Shown: positions 39,995 to 51,815, counted from the first letter of the stretch. The stretch: DNA of 64,000 nucleotides from Polyodon spathula (GCF_017654505.1 NC_054537.1:72536618-72600617); one strand, 5' to 3'. Made by a program: numbers and translations. Notes: generated by a model from the letters alone, not told the origin.

Positions 39995-40114
39995 TTTAGT
40001 TAAAACCTGTGCCATTTCAAAGGTCCCAGTTGTGTCCATGTTTGCTGCAATAATAGGGATTCCAGTGTAAGTCTGCTTGGAGTTGCGGAATGTGAAGGTC
40101 CTCTGCAGAGCCAC
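39995..40114 (-). CDS. GMPR: GMP reductase, coding exon 2 (residues 30-69)
   Basis: Encodes [20 protein letters not shown] then [20 protein letters not shown]. The NMDT/GTFEM block is the conserved barrel segment at the GMP site. Acceptor CCACAG|GTGGCT, donor CTAAA|GTAGGT; 40 whole codons, phase 0 on both sides. Confidence 0.97.
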
Positions 40115-41878
40115 CTGTGGAGAAAAACCTGTCAGTATAGCAGCAGTATAAACCAAATCTTGCACACACTGTAAAACTTCAGACCTGTCACTGATATTAC
40201 TGAAGAAAGGGTGGCTAACACTAAGTATTGTGCAAAGGACGTCATTGACTAAAGACAACACAAGGCACAGATACATCTCTCAATCTATCTGTAGAAATAA
40301 ATACAATCTATTAACGTGTAACACTTCAAAGAATGCACAGAAATATGCGGGTTTGGATCTTTCAGTAGTAAACCGTATCACATTTTGAAAGTCCTACCAA
40401 GTTTGATAGAAATGATTGGAGGCACCAAATCCCAAATACCTTCATTTTTGAACGGTCAGATCCGTAATAAAGTAACTAGCATCATTGGGATCTGTTTTGG
40501 AAAGTCAGATGATTATTTATTTAAACATTTTTTGTTGTTTATTGTAGAATAATAAAAATGATGTATCTGGTTGGGAAATGTGCAACAATAAAGGCTGGGC
40601 TAATTGCTCATTGATTGTTTATTATCAGAATACTATTACAGGCTTTTCTAAGGGATGTAACTTTAAACATCTGTTCTGATAAAGATATATTGAACATTTT
40701 GTAAAATCATCATATTTAAGATGAATATATATATATTTGTTAATACAATTCTTATTGAGACATAGTATTGGGATAAAGTACATTCACATCTTAAGACTCT
40801 ACAAATACTGTAAACAGTATGTTTATTCAATGCAACTATTATTAAAGCAATCTGTTGAAGGAATCTGCCAGGTTTATAACTTCAATTTCTTAGGTCATTT
40901 TCAAGTCCTAAATCCTAATTTATATATTTGGGGAAATTAGAAATCGGATGACATCCAGAAAACAACAATTTCACTTGAAAATACGCCAGCCGAACAAAGT
41001 TACACAACACCAGTGTGACTGGGATTTATCGAGAGACAGATTCATCAAAGATATGAATATGATTCATTAAGCCTAACGCAAGCCGGAGCTTGACTTGTAC
41101 ATGCTTTGTCACAAGTGGTATCTTGTAATGCCCTTTTGCTCAGGGGTAGTGTCTTTTCATGCTTTATTTCTTATAAAACACAGAATGCCCACGCTTTACT
41201 GAACACTACAGATGGGACATTACTCAACCATGTGGTAATATAGCCTACAAATCCTGTTGATCTTTTCTTCCAAAGTCTGTTGCACATTTAATTAAAAGTT
41301 TACTCAGTTGTTGATTCAGTTAGCGAAGTAAGTTCTTGTAATAAAATAGCTTAATGACAACAGTGTATACTTAATAATGGACGCAATGAAAAAGCTACAC
41401 AAAATGAAAAAAGGCCTGCAAGACTGCATTGTGTAAGTTTTATAAATAATATTCAAATGTAGTTTTGAGCATATTTGTATACATGAGGACTTGAAGTGTA
41501 AGACTGGTCTATGGTGTTTACAACTAAGAGAGAGAACAAATAATGCATTGTGAGCGACAATAAAAAGATCAATTTTGACATTTAAGTATGCTGTTCTTAC
41601 CATATTTTCCAATATTGTTTTACTGTATAATCCAATATTGTTTTATTGATGATTATGCAACATGAAACCACAAATAACCTGCAACTATAAAACAAACCCA
41701 CTTGGTTTGAGGGTCCACCACCAGGCAGACTGAACAAGATTGCAATAGATTGAACCAAGTCAGGGGCTGATGATTTACAAATTACTGACAGTAGCAGGTA
41801 TAAATGAGCAGCAATAGCTGACACAGCCCAGTCATTGTGTGGACAAGACCAGCGTTGTAACCAGAGCTGACATTCTAC

Positions 41879-42079
41879 CAAGGTCAAACTCTGGTTTCAA
41901 GCTTAATAACACTGGCGTAGCAAGGATTTAACTTCGGTGGGGGGGGGGGGGGGGGGGGGGATGGTGAAGCTATATGTTATACAAGGTCAAACTTGGTTAA
42001 AAGCTTAATCACTGGCGTAGCAAGGGAGTTTCGCTTTTGACGCCAACATTCTTTGGGGGGGGGGGTGATGGTGATGGCA
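41879..42079. repeat. Two-copy tandem duplication with G runs
   Basis: CAAGGTCAAAC, AAGCTTAAT and CACTGGCGTAGCAAGG appear twice with a period of about 102 bases. Each copy ends in a G run (22 G at 41939-41960, about 12 G at 42054-42065) followed by GATGGTGA. Confidence 0.85.
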
Positions 42080-44321
42080 ATTGAGATTTTCCACACATAT
42101 GTAAACGGGATGTCCTCAACATCATACCTAGTTACGACCATGGATGAGACTCATATTTGACAAACATTAAGAAAGGAAAACTTGTCGTGAACCATAGGCA
42201 TCTAGAAATGGCTCCCTCTTTGCCATCTTTAAATAAAAGAAGCGTGTTTTGGTGTGGCGCCAGAATCATGAGCGTTACAATCTATTAGGAACCTGCCATC
42301 TGTGAAACCAGGGGTGATCCATCGTGATGTGACCTGGCATAGATCTGATGTCAGATTTTAAAGGATTTAAAATGGAAATGCAGCACACATCCAAGGACTA
42401 CCCTGGATTAAACCCCATAGGTTTTATGGGGTCCCAGATTTGTGGTTTGTGTGATTTTCTATAGCTGTGAGACACATAGTGTATGCAAGACCTTCTAAGG
42501 ATGATTCCCAGCAAAGCTCTATGAATTGTTTCAGGAACTTGTGTGAAAATCAGTAACAGTAAGTGATGGAAACACACCAGGAGCTCTGTTTCCAGTTGCA
42601 AGTGGTGTGGTTCTGTTGCATGGTCAGTTTGTAGATGAGGGGGTTGTAACTTTGAGGTTCTACTGTAACCAAAAAGTCATTAATGTCCAACCCCTCACAG
42701 ACAAGAAGTGTGTACAAATTTTCCAATGGGTGGCGTAGCCATGGATACACAGACAAATAAAGTTTATTTATTTATGACGTGTCAAGTCAGAGCTTTTAAT
42801 TAATCATTTCCACACAAACATGTTGCTTTAGTGTGACAGTTCTCTAATTTATTGATGGTTATTTCAATTAAGGCTGCCCACAGGTGTTTAAATGTAACTG
42901 TGTGAATGAATCTGGAACAAAGGTGTCATGTTCTTGTTTGTTTCTGACAATATGTTCTAAACCTACTCTTAAAGTACCTCTTTATATTCTAAAATGAGTT
43001 TTACAAATAGGGGACTTTGCAGTTTAATGTGAGGTGGTACTTTATTGGAAAGCAATGGTACTGTGACCATTGTGTGAATAAATAATTAAAACCACCAGTG
43101 GATTAACAGTTTTGTTTTGGATGGAACTTTCAGCAAGGTCATGTGGAATACAAATACATGTTACTGTGGAAACGGTTTCCAGTTTCCCCAAGATTTAATT
43201 GACCTGTAAGATCTGGCCATAGTTTCCTTGGAGATTTTTTTACACCCTGTGTTTTGTTGGGACTCTGCTTGAACTAGTTTCATATTTTGTAGCATATGCA
43301 TCTCTCTCATTTCAATATATAAGCAGTATTGTTTAATTATTTTTTGTATGATGACTGTGTTATTATTTTGGAGGGTGCGCCTCAGTGTGTAAAATATTTT
43401 GAAAGATGTATTTGGTTACAGCGAGTCCAGAACTCCTTTTCTTTTTGCCTGTTTTTTTTTTTTTTTTTTTGTATAGTAGGATGGTTTCCCAAGTTTTTAG
43501 AATACCTTATTCACTGGCAAAATTTTTACAATGGAGCCAAAACACCACAAAAACTATTTATCATGAACAACGACAAGATGTTCTCATTGTTTTTCTGTCC
43601 AGAGGTTTAGACAGGGCTGTAGAATCAAGCAGAGCTCCTGAAGCAACTGCTTATGAAATTCCTGTCGGCAGGCTGCAGATAAAACAAGAAGGAACAGCAC
43701 AGGGAGATCAGAAAACATGTGCCATCAATTTCTGCAGTATTAATTGGATCCATTTTTTTCATTGCATGGGCCGTCTTGCAGGAATGACAGATTTCATAGG
43801 GGCTGAGTGCTTACTATACATTTTAAAATTTTTTCAAAAGAAATATTGATTGAGAATGCTTGACTATTGAAAAAGTTCTTATCTTGGGTTTGGTTTACAA
43901 TACATCAAGTCTGCATACGCTAGTATACTATTAAAATAAATATTGAAAGAGGACATTGTTGCATTGAAAAGGAATTGTTAATGTTAACTTATGGGTGTGT
44001 GAAGCTAGCAGTTAGAATTCACATTTACTTTTGCATTAAGCACTATATTACGTTTTTTATTTGGTATTTTCTTTTTTGCAGGTCATGCACTTAGCTTCAA
44101 TAATTAACTCTTTCCTCCAAAGTTTGGTAACAAAACAAATACTAATACCACTACCTGAGAGCTGTTTGTTTTGGCTAGACACTTGTGTGTTGAGATTTGA
44201 ATGACCCCTGATAACAGGTTTATATGAGATAACGTATCTATATCCCTCGGAGAAACAGATAATTTAGATTTGTCTTTGCTCAGCAATGAACACATGGATT
44301 TGTCTATATAACTGTCTAAAA

Positions 44322-44622
44322 CAGTGGTCCCAAAGATGTGTCCATGGGCAAATATGGCTGCAAGACCAGATTGTTGTGCCAGAGATGGCAGTTGACGTTT
44401 TATGTAATACTGTAGCACTGATGGTATGGGAACTGTCCAACACAATCTACTACTCTGTGTTCTCAATCTCTGCTTATGTGCTATTTCATATATATGTATT
44501 TTAATGTCCTTTTATTTCACATCTTGGAAGTAGTTACTTAAATGCCAAAAGAGAGAGATGATCACGTCCTTGTGAGAAATACACAAATGGACCTGTGGCC
44601 AAAAGGAATGTGAGAACCCCTG
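44322..44622. mobile_element. hAT-type MITE, 301 bp
   Basis: It starts CAGTGGTCCCAAAGATGTG and ends GGAATGTGAGAACCCCTG, inverted hAT-like termini. Flanks are GTCTAAAA (44314-44321) and GTCTAATG (44623-44630), 6 of 8 identical, as expected for an aged 8-bp hAT duplication. It has no transposase. Confidence 0.8.
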
Positions 44623-44742
44623 GTCTAATGGAACAGAATCCCATCACAGAACACTAAACCTCTGGTCTAATGGAACAGAATCCCATCACAGAACACTGAA
44701 CCCCTGGTCTAATGAAACAGAATCCCATCACAGAACAGTGAA
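44617..44742. repeat. 42-bp tandem repeat, three copies
   Basis: Three consecutive 42-base units (44617-44658, 44659-44700, 44701-44742) built on CCTGGTCTAATGGAACAG and CCCATCACAGAACACT, differing at a handful of positions. The first unit begins inside the right terminus of the hAT MITE. Confidence 0.95.
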
Positions 44743-45338
44743 CCTGGGGGTGCTTGCATAAAGATACAAATGGCTTAGACTGGCCAATGTTCAGTCAGAC
44801 TTGCACAAGACAGACTAGTTTAAGGAAATTTAGTCCAAAAAAAGCTGAATGGTGGACATTTTCAGAAAAGAGGTTATATGGCAAAACGAATTTAATCAAG
44901 GCATCTGGTTATATAAACCATGTATATTGTTGTTCTTGTTATTGTCAGTATCAGTATCAGCATTCATATAAACCCCAAAAGCAGTATTTAAATATCTGTT
45001 AAAAAAATAAATAAATAAAACAGTGCAGGCACGTACAGGGGGTCCTCGTAATCCCATAACAAGCACAAGGTTAGAGTGAAATGTACAGTATTTGTGAAAT
45101 ATACAGGAGGCTGGGAGGGTAACATACAAGTTTCTTGTAGATTGGTGCTAAATCAACTTTGCCTAGTTAAATGCAATGTATAATTTAAATTTTACAAATA
45201 TTTAACATACTAGACACTGCACTTTATAGAACAGTGTAACAATTTAAATGTAGATATATTCATAGGAGTAGACTACGTGGGTATTTTATTATAAATTAAG
45301 TGCAGCAACAATCTATTCGACTAAACGTGTGTTAAATT

Positions 45339-45340
<2 letters not shown>

Positions 45341-45380
<40 letters not shown>
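45341..45380. repeat. Poly-T run, 40 bases
   Basis: Uninterrupted T run; it could be an A tail of a minus-strand retrotransposed sequence, but nothing recognisable is attached. Confidence 0.9.
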
Positions 45381-45382
<2 letters not shown>

Positions 45383-46284
45383 TTCTTCTGTTTCTCTTAC
45401 ATGGAAATAAACACCAGCTTGTATTAGACTGATTTAACCATTTTAAGACCAGTATAGCTCCTTAGACTAGTGTAATCCACTAAGCAACTGGCCCCAGTTG
45501 TTGAAATGATGCTGGCATCACTGCTAGCCCAGTGACATCATCATGCAGCAAGAGGGCGTGGTGTTCTCTACCCCTGTACACTACTGTTTATGTTTATAAA
45601 AATGCAGCTTGGGGTACATCACAAAAACTAAAAAGTCTGTAGATGATTTGTACGTGTCCATAATGTAATTTGTCATGCACTGCACTCTTCTTAAAGCAAG
45701 AGCATGTAATCTCCTTTACATGACAACAATTGCATATTATAAGGAAAACGTATAACCGTATAATAGAAAGAAGTTACTGAGCACATGAGAAAGTGGGTGA
45801 AATATGTCTAGTTAACGTGTTGCTTGTGATGGTGAGCGTTAAGATATTATAAAAGGCGGTTAATCAAAATTACACAAAACCATGAAACAACATATAACAA
45901 ACGGATACAAAACAATACTAAACGAAGCAGCTTTGAGCTGTGGAATGCTACAGCAAAGCCAATGAGTCTTTCGAGCGTCTGTAACTTTTAATTTCTATTT
46001 TTATCAGCTTTCACTGTGCCACATGGCTTTATTTTAGTTATTTCACATTGACATTTCAATTTTAGTTTAACTCCTAATCCTGTTATCAGACCAATTATCC
46101 ATTAACACTGTAAATCCAAGGCTGTGCATTAGCTTTCTTTTTTAATATCACAGTTTTAAAGGAACCATATAGTAACATACAATGTTACTATACGACTTGC
46201 TGTTGCCAGAAAGTCAATTCCTAAATAAACAGTGTAGCAAAATATATGCTTCTTTCTTAAAAATTAGGCATATGTATACTATTC

Positions 46285-46285
<1 letters not shown>

Positions 46286-46350
<65 letters not shown>

Positions 46351-46351
46351 T
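46286..46351. repeat. (AAT)n microsatellite
   Basis: About 66 bases of ATA trinucleotide, 55 bases from the donor of GMPR exon 1. Confidence 0.95.
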
Positions 46352-46405
46352 TAAAATATAGACCTGTCTTAATGTTGTATACTATTTTGCCAAAAAGAAA
46401 CTCAC

Positions 46406-46492
46406 CTCAGATCTGCTTTTAAGACTACTTCGTTTAGGTTTAAGTAGCACATCTTTAAAGTCCAGTTTGAGGTCTGCATCCACTCGCGGCAT
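46406..46492 (-). CDS. GMPR: GMP reductase, coding exon 1 (residues 1-29)
   Basis: GMP reductase catalyses NADPH-dependent deamination of GMP to IMP in the cytosol, linking guanine to adenine nucleotide pools. This exon encodes MPRVDADLKLDFKDVLLKPK then RSSLKSRSE, the family's canonical N-terminus (VLLKPKRS loop). The start ATG is the complement of 46490-46492, and the exon ends GAG|GTGAGT, phase 0. Joined with exons 2-9 the protein is 345 aa, the usual length, with no frameshift. Expression in human is strongest in heart and skeletal muscle. Confidence 0.97.
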
Positions 46493-46591
46493 GGTTATCA
46501 ATTTGTGAATACAAATTGACCCCTTTGCGTGCCTCAATAGTCACTGGTTCAGAGCTCCGGCATCCAAAGCTTGTCCTCTTTGTTGAGAAAG

Positions 46592-46599
46592 TATTTATA
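46592..46599 (-). promoter_or_regulatory. GMPR: TATA-like / MEF2-like box upstream of GMPR
   Basis: The minus strand reads CTATAAATAC about 100 bases before the start codon. TATAAATA would place the transcription start near 46565, giving a 5'UTR of about 70 bases. The same core is one mismatch from the MEF2 consensus, and CCAAATAAAG about 40 bases further upstream resembles a CArG box. These fit a muscle-expressed gene but are short motifs that can occur by chance. Confidence 0.45.
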
Positions 46600-47839
46600 G
46601 TGAAGGAGAGGGTGTCAGTATCCAAACCTCCCATTGCTTTATTTGGAGAAGCCTGCTTTGCCAAGTTGCATAGCTACAGTCCTTCTCAACCAGTCCTGTC
46701 AGTTCAGGCTAGCGTAAGCACCTCCATAATTAAATAGGTTCGTGAGCCGCGGTCTTTCTTTGTCAGTCAGAATTCCTCAGGTGACACAATGAAATCAATA
46801 GTCCCCGGGCCACAGACAGTAATTTTTTTAAATATTGTATAACCTGACTGATTAAACGTCCCTTGTAGCTGCAGAAAAAATGTTATCAAACAAGGTTGTC
46901 AGGAGGTAGTTTGAAAAGGGAATAACCTTACTGCTATACTGTTTACGAACATCTTCTCATAATTATTATGCATAATTTATATATTATCTTGCCACCCAAT
47001 GGTAGTGTGTAATCTATTTGCATTTCTATTATGATTTTTGATCTACAGTTAACCTTGGAGAATGTTCAGTGCCTCCTACAGTATGGTATTCGATTTATAA
47101 AACTGCTGCCGACTGTTACCTTATATATAGGCTACAGTATATGTGTAATCGGCCTTTTTATTATTATACGCGAAACTTTACTCCTCAGCTGTGCATTAAA
47201 GCAAATTGCAGAGCTATAAATCAGCCGGTAATTATCTTGGATTTCCTATACAGTAGTGACTAATTGTAATGTTTAGGGTTCTTGGTGTAATACATGTTGA
47301 TTAAAAAAGGTTGAGGGAGTTGAGGCTAGGAATGTGATAAGACAAATAAATAATATTTGTGGTGTGTTAACATCAGTGGTGTAAACTAGTGTACTATATG
47401 CAGTGACCATTTTATCATTTACATGTCATTGTATTGATGCACATTTCCTCGCTGTTTACGCGTAGTAATTGTGTACTGTATTGTAGCGAGCTCTGTGTAT
47501 GTATACTCACGAAACAAGATGCGGGAATCCAAGAAAAAGAAAACTTTGAATTAAACCGATCTGCCAGCAAAACAGCACACAACAACGTCAACAGCAGCAA
47601 CCACCACCGAGGCGCTCAACGCGCTACTTGATGTTAGATCCTCCTACCGCACCTTGTGATGGTTTCAATAACGTGCTAAAGATTTCAGCAGAATAAACCT
47701 TCCGATTATTTTGTTTTTGATACCTGATCCACACAAATACTCCCTTTCTGACCATCGCAAAATGAGCTTCAATGGGTCTCTTCAGGTAAATGAAAGATGG
47801 CAATAACATACAATATAGGACAGCCAACTTGTTCTGCTG

Positions 47840-47876
<37 letters not shown>
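47840..47876. repeat. Poly-A run
   Basis: 37 consecutive A. Confidence 0.9.
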
Positions 47877-47879
<3 letters not shown>

Positions 47880-48715
47880 CAGAAGAATAAAACACTATGT
47901 GGCCTGTGACTCAGCTGCGGGTCAGCACTAGCCTTTATAATACAAAGAACTATTAGAGGAAAATAAACAAGCCTAGTTAGCGTTGAAAAGTCATATTAAG
48001 AAAAAAAAATTAAACACACAAAATGCATTCATATTAATAACCATGAAACTTGAACAAAAAAGTCCTTAACCCCTTTTTAAAAACAACATTCTCACAAGTA
48101 CTTTTCAGTTTTTCTGCTTTCCACATCCCTGTGAGATTAATGGAAAAACGTTCCTGCCCATGTTCACTCCTGTGCTAACGGTAGCATGAAAAAAAAGCAG
48201 GAAACAATGTTGTAATGAACCTAACATTGGATATGTTTGCAATCGGTTTGTGTGGTTCTTATTGCAGTTACTCAAACTATTGTGTTTTGCTTTTTTAAAA
48301 AAAAACATTTTATGGCTAAAAACATTTATAATTCAGGTTCCCAGAAAACTTAAAGTTCCTTTTTAACTGGCTTCTAAACGTAAACATGCGTTTACCACAT
48401 CTGATTGCTAGATGGCGCAAAACAAAAGGAAACACGTTGCTGGACAAATCAACTTTGACCACATTAAGCTTACAGTATTAATAAACCCTACAGTAGGGTG
48501 TTGCATGCCACAACGAGGCTAGTAGGGTTAGAATCATAACAGTCGTGACAGGTAACGTTAGTTACAGCGACACGATGTGTGTTTTGTGCCAGAATTAACA
48601 TTTTCAACAGTGGAAACTTACATTAAAACTGTATCTAATAACTCTGGACATGTTTCCAATGGTGTACAGCATTACAAGGAGGCCTGTGTACATGCGCTCA
48701 GTGGTGACCTAACTT

Positions 48716-48913
48716 GTGATTTATAACACATCTGAGCGGCCTTCATTTCGCACACTTGGTGCAGTTTGTGTAGACACTACAATGGATAGAACAATATTTT
48801 GTAATCGAAAAGGAGGGCAAACCTCTCTGTGCAAACAGTCCACTGGAGTCATGACAGTCTATAATGTTAAACACCACTACGAAACGAAACACACAGCATA
48901 TGATCAGTGTTAA
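48716..48913 (+). pseudogene. hAT-family BED zinc-finger transposase fragment
   Basis: A 65-codon open stretch ends with LCKQSTGVMTVYNVKHHYET and KHTAYDQ, the second half of the BED-like zinc finger found at the N-terminus of hAT transposases and of their host-derived relatives (ZBED, GTF2IRD2 type). Upstream part and the whole catalytic domain are absent, so it is a relic. The first Cys pair appears degraded; host domestication is not supported. Confidence 0.6.
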
Positions 48914-48970
48914 CAATGCATCAATATGTTCAATATGTCGCCTTTAAAGTTTAAGATACAATTGATTATT

Positions 48971-49064
48971 GTTGAGGCGGTGGGTATAGCATTGTTTATT
49001 TGCGATAACTCAACCCTAGCCAGAGACAACTTGACTGGCAATGTAGAGTACCCATCGCCTCAAC
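48971..49064. repeat. Short inverted repeat (94 bp)
   Basis: GTTGAGGCGGTGGGTATAGCATTG at the left faces CAATGTAGAGTACCCATCGC with CTCAAC at the right, separated by about 45 bases. It may be a small MITE or hairpin lying 60 bases after the hAT fragment. Confidence 0.6.
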
Positions 49065-50069
49065 AGAGTAAAAGATGATGATTAAAAGAGCCAATTTTTT
49101 TTTTTGTTTGTTTGTTTTTTTAATTCCACCCCCACATACTGTGCGCGCAGATAGTAATGATATTCTTCGCAGTATACTAAATATAATAGATTGCTATGGT
49201 CAACATGAATAAATGCTAAAGATTTCATTTTACAATTTATTGAATTTAATGTTACTGTCATTAACATTGTTAATAAATGCCAATATTTAAATAGTATATT
49301 AAATTTACTTTTATCCACAATAGTAATATAATAAATTATTTGATATCTTTCGTTTACTTGATTGAGTGTTATTGTCACTGGCAACAGAATACATGCTAAT
49401 GCACAGTTAATGTTTTTGTTGACAGAGGGAGTAAATACTAATAAATTAAGTTTGTAAATATTTAGTTGGAATATTGAAATGGATAGCAACACAATGCAGC
49501 CCTGTCAACTCTCCCTTATTTTCCAGGACTCTGTGGATATTCTCCCATATTTTGCTCAAAACTCTAATGTTAAACTACTTTATCAGCAAACTTTATTTCT
49601 GCAATGGTCATGCACGGTCTCTACTGCAAATCCTAGCAGAGTTTAAGACGTAGCGAAGCCCTGTGGCAGGCATGCACTCAATGCACAATGCTAGGCAAGC
49701 TCACTTACCCCCGTTTCTAACCCCTGTGTCAAACTGAATTGAAATTAAGTATGCACTTCATTATATTCCAACAAATTGATTTCATACTGGCGAATTGAAG
49801 CGCTCCGCACTTACACCAAAGCAATCTCCCACAATGCAACTAATGACAAAACCTGGAAGTGAGTGAGTGATTCGGTATCTATCTAGATAGATATGAATTC
49901 AAGTAATACCAGACGCAAACCTGCCAAGTGTTCCGATTTCATCGGGAGATGATATAGAGGGGTGATCTCCTGTCTGGTGAGACTCAAGACACTCCCAAAA
50001 TGTTTGATAGCTAATTTCAATAAAAGATTAATGTGCTGTAGGGATTCAAGGAAATACATGCACATGGAT

Positions 50070-50491
50070 TAGGGAGTACTTAACAAGTAAAAAACAGAAA
50101 GTACTGGTTAGAGGAGAAACCTCAAAATGGAGCAAGGTAACCAGTGGAGTACCACCGGGATCAGTATTGGGTCCTCTACTCTTTCTAATCTTCATTAATG
50201 GCTTAGATTCTGGTATAGCAAGCAAACGTGTTAAATTTGCAGACGACACAAAAATAGGAGGAGTGGCAAACACTGTTGCAGCAGCAAAGGTCATTCAAAA
50301 TGATCTAGACAAGATTCAGAACTGGGGAGACACATGGCAAATGACATTTGATATAGAACAATGAAAGGTACTGCATGCAGTCAATAAAAATGTGCATTAT
50401 AAATACCATGTCGGAGATACTGAAATTAGACTATAAAAAAAAAAAAAAGATCTAGGACTTGAAGTATCTTCATCTTGACAATGTGGGGAAG
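50070..50491 (+). mobile_element. CR1-type LINE, 5' piece (reverse transcriptase)
   Basis: Encodes VLGPLLFLIFINGLDSGIAS then VKFADDTKIGG, the reverse-transcriptase core with catalytic FADD at about 50236-50247, typical of the CR1 clade. Stops and a poly-A stretch in the following part show decay. It continues after the inserted LTR at 51204. The 5' part of the element is missing. Confidence 0.85.
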
Positions 50492-51203
50492 TGTGACAGG
50501 GCTAGGGCCCTGCACATGAAAAGGGGGCAGGGCAAAGCCCTGCCGTACAATGTGGTGTTTTGTATTCGTATTTATTTATTTTAGAACAGAGTACTCCTCA
50601 GTCCCTGTGTTTTTAATGTGTATTATAGGTATATGTTTTATTACAATTTATGTATTTATATATGTGATGGCGAAAAGCCACGTTTTGTTATTGTTTGGCA
50701 GCGAGGATGGGGAAGCCTCATCCAGATAACGTCGTGCAGAAGGTGACCATCTCCCGAGTTAATTCATTGTTGCTAATCGAGAGGTGGTCACCAGTATAAA
50801 AACCCTGCAGTTTTCCCTGCTTGGGGTGAAGAGTAGGTGGGTGTTTGAGAGGAGGAACGGGAGCAAGAGAGAGAAAGCAAAAAGTAACGAAAGTAAGAAG
50901 GAAACTGAAAGTAGGATCAGTGACCTGCTTGACCTGTCTGACCTGCTTCTTAGATTTATATCAGCCTGACCTGCTTATGAGATTTATATCAGCCTGACCT
51001 GCTTCTTAGATTTATATTTTGTGTTTGTGACTTGTTTGTTTATTATTTTATTTTGCTCTGTGAGCAGTGTTGTTTTTGTTTAATTATTTTATTTCTTTGT
51101 GTTTAAATAAACGGTGCCGCAGCGTCTTTTTGGCACCTCATTATCTGTCTCTGCAGTTCTTGCATTCTGGCCTGACATCACCCCTGTAGGCAGCCTGTTC
51201 ACA
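50492..51203 (+). mobile_element. Solo LTR inserted in the CR1 LINE
   Basis: 712 bases starting TGTGACAG and ending TTCACA, so TG...CA ends. The same 5 bases, GGAAG, lie on both sides (50487-50491 and 51204-51208), a perfect target duplication. Inside are a TATA box (TATAAAA at 50795-50801) and AATAAA at 51106-51111, giving a normal U3-R-U5 order on the plus strand. No internal region remains, so it arose by recombination between two LTRs. A 5-bp duplication fits gypsy-type or retrovirus-like elements; the family cannot be told from the LTR alone. Confidence 0.92.
50939..51017. repeat. 28-bp tandem repeat inside the LTR, 2.8 copies
   Basis: Units at 50939-50966, 50967-50994 and 50995-51017 (partial), each with TGACCTGCTT then GATTTATAT. 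They lie in the transcribed R region. Confidence 0.93.
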
Positions 51204-51815
51204 GGAAGCTATAAAAAAGGCCAACAAAATGCTCGGATATATAGTGAAATTTTTTTTATTTAAATCAATGGAAGTAATGTTAGAATTTTACAATGCATTA
51301 GTAAGACCTCATCTAGAATACTGTGTTAAGTTCTGGTCACCTCGCTACAGAAGGGATATTGCTGCTCTAGAAAGGGTGCAAAGAAGTGTGACCATAATTA
51401 CCTGGGTTTAAAAGGCATGTCATATGCAGACAGGCAAAAATAATTTAATCTTTTCAGTCTTGAACAAAGAAGGCTAAGCACGATCTGATTCTAGTATTCA
51501 AAATTCTAAAAGGTATTGACAATGTTGACCTAAAGAACTTTTTCGACCTGAAAAAAGAAACAAGGACCAGGGGTCACAAATGGAGATTAGACAAAGGGGC
51601 ATTCAAAACAGAAAATAGGTGGCACTTTTTTACACAGAGAATTGTGAGGGTCTGGCACCAACTCCCCAGTAATGTTGTTGACACACTGTGATCCTTCAAG
51701 AAGCTATTGATGAGATTCTGGGATCAATAAGCTAATAACAACTAAACGAGCAAGATGGGGCAAATGGCCTCCTCTTGCTTGTAAACTTTCTTATGTTCTT
51801 ATGTAGTTCCTGAAG
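51204..51815 (+). mobile_element. CR1-type LINE, 3' piece
   Basis: Continues the CR1 copy after the LTR: ALVRPHLEYCVKFWSPRYRR then ALERVQRS, and further KILKGIDNVDLKNFF in other frames, the conserved C-terminal part of CR1 ORF2. It ends in TTCTTATGTTCTTATG at 51791-51806, the octamer tail. Several frameshifts and stops. Together with 50070-50491 it is one interrupted element. Confidence 0.87.

Larger units (their letters stand above)
40115..46405 (-). other. GMPR: GMPR intron 1
   Basis: 6.3 kb GT-AG intron, the largest of the gene. It holds a G-rich tandem duplication, a hAT MITE, a 42-bp triplication, a long T run and an AAT tract, listed separately. No exon-like signal is seen. Confidence 0.9.
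46600..50069. other. Intergenic region between GMPR and MYLIP, left part
   Basis: Upstream side of GMPR. It contains a poly-A run, a hAT BED-finger fragment and a 94-base inverted repeat. A minus-strand open frame of 136 codons at 49082-49492 is AT-rich and shows no family features, so it is not called. Confidence 0.6.

Noticed and set aside
42980..43860. Possible coding region near 43400-43850 (two overlapping frames up to 147 codons)
   Set aside because: Frames cross a T run and show no homology; within GMPR intron 1 on the opposite strand.
44104..44466. 120-codon minus-strand open frame
   Set aside because: Overlaps a hAT MITE terminus; no conserved motifs.
49082..49492. 136-codon minus-strand open frame
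   Set aside because: Very AT-rich with I/L/N/Y-heavy translation and no homology seen; likely chance.
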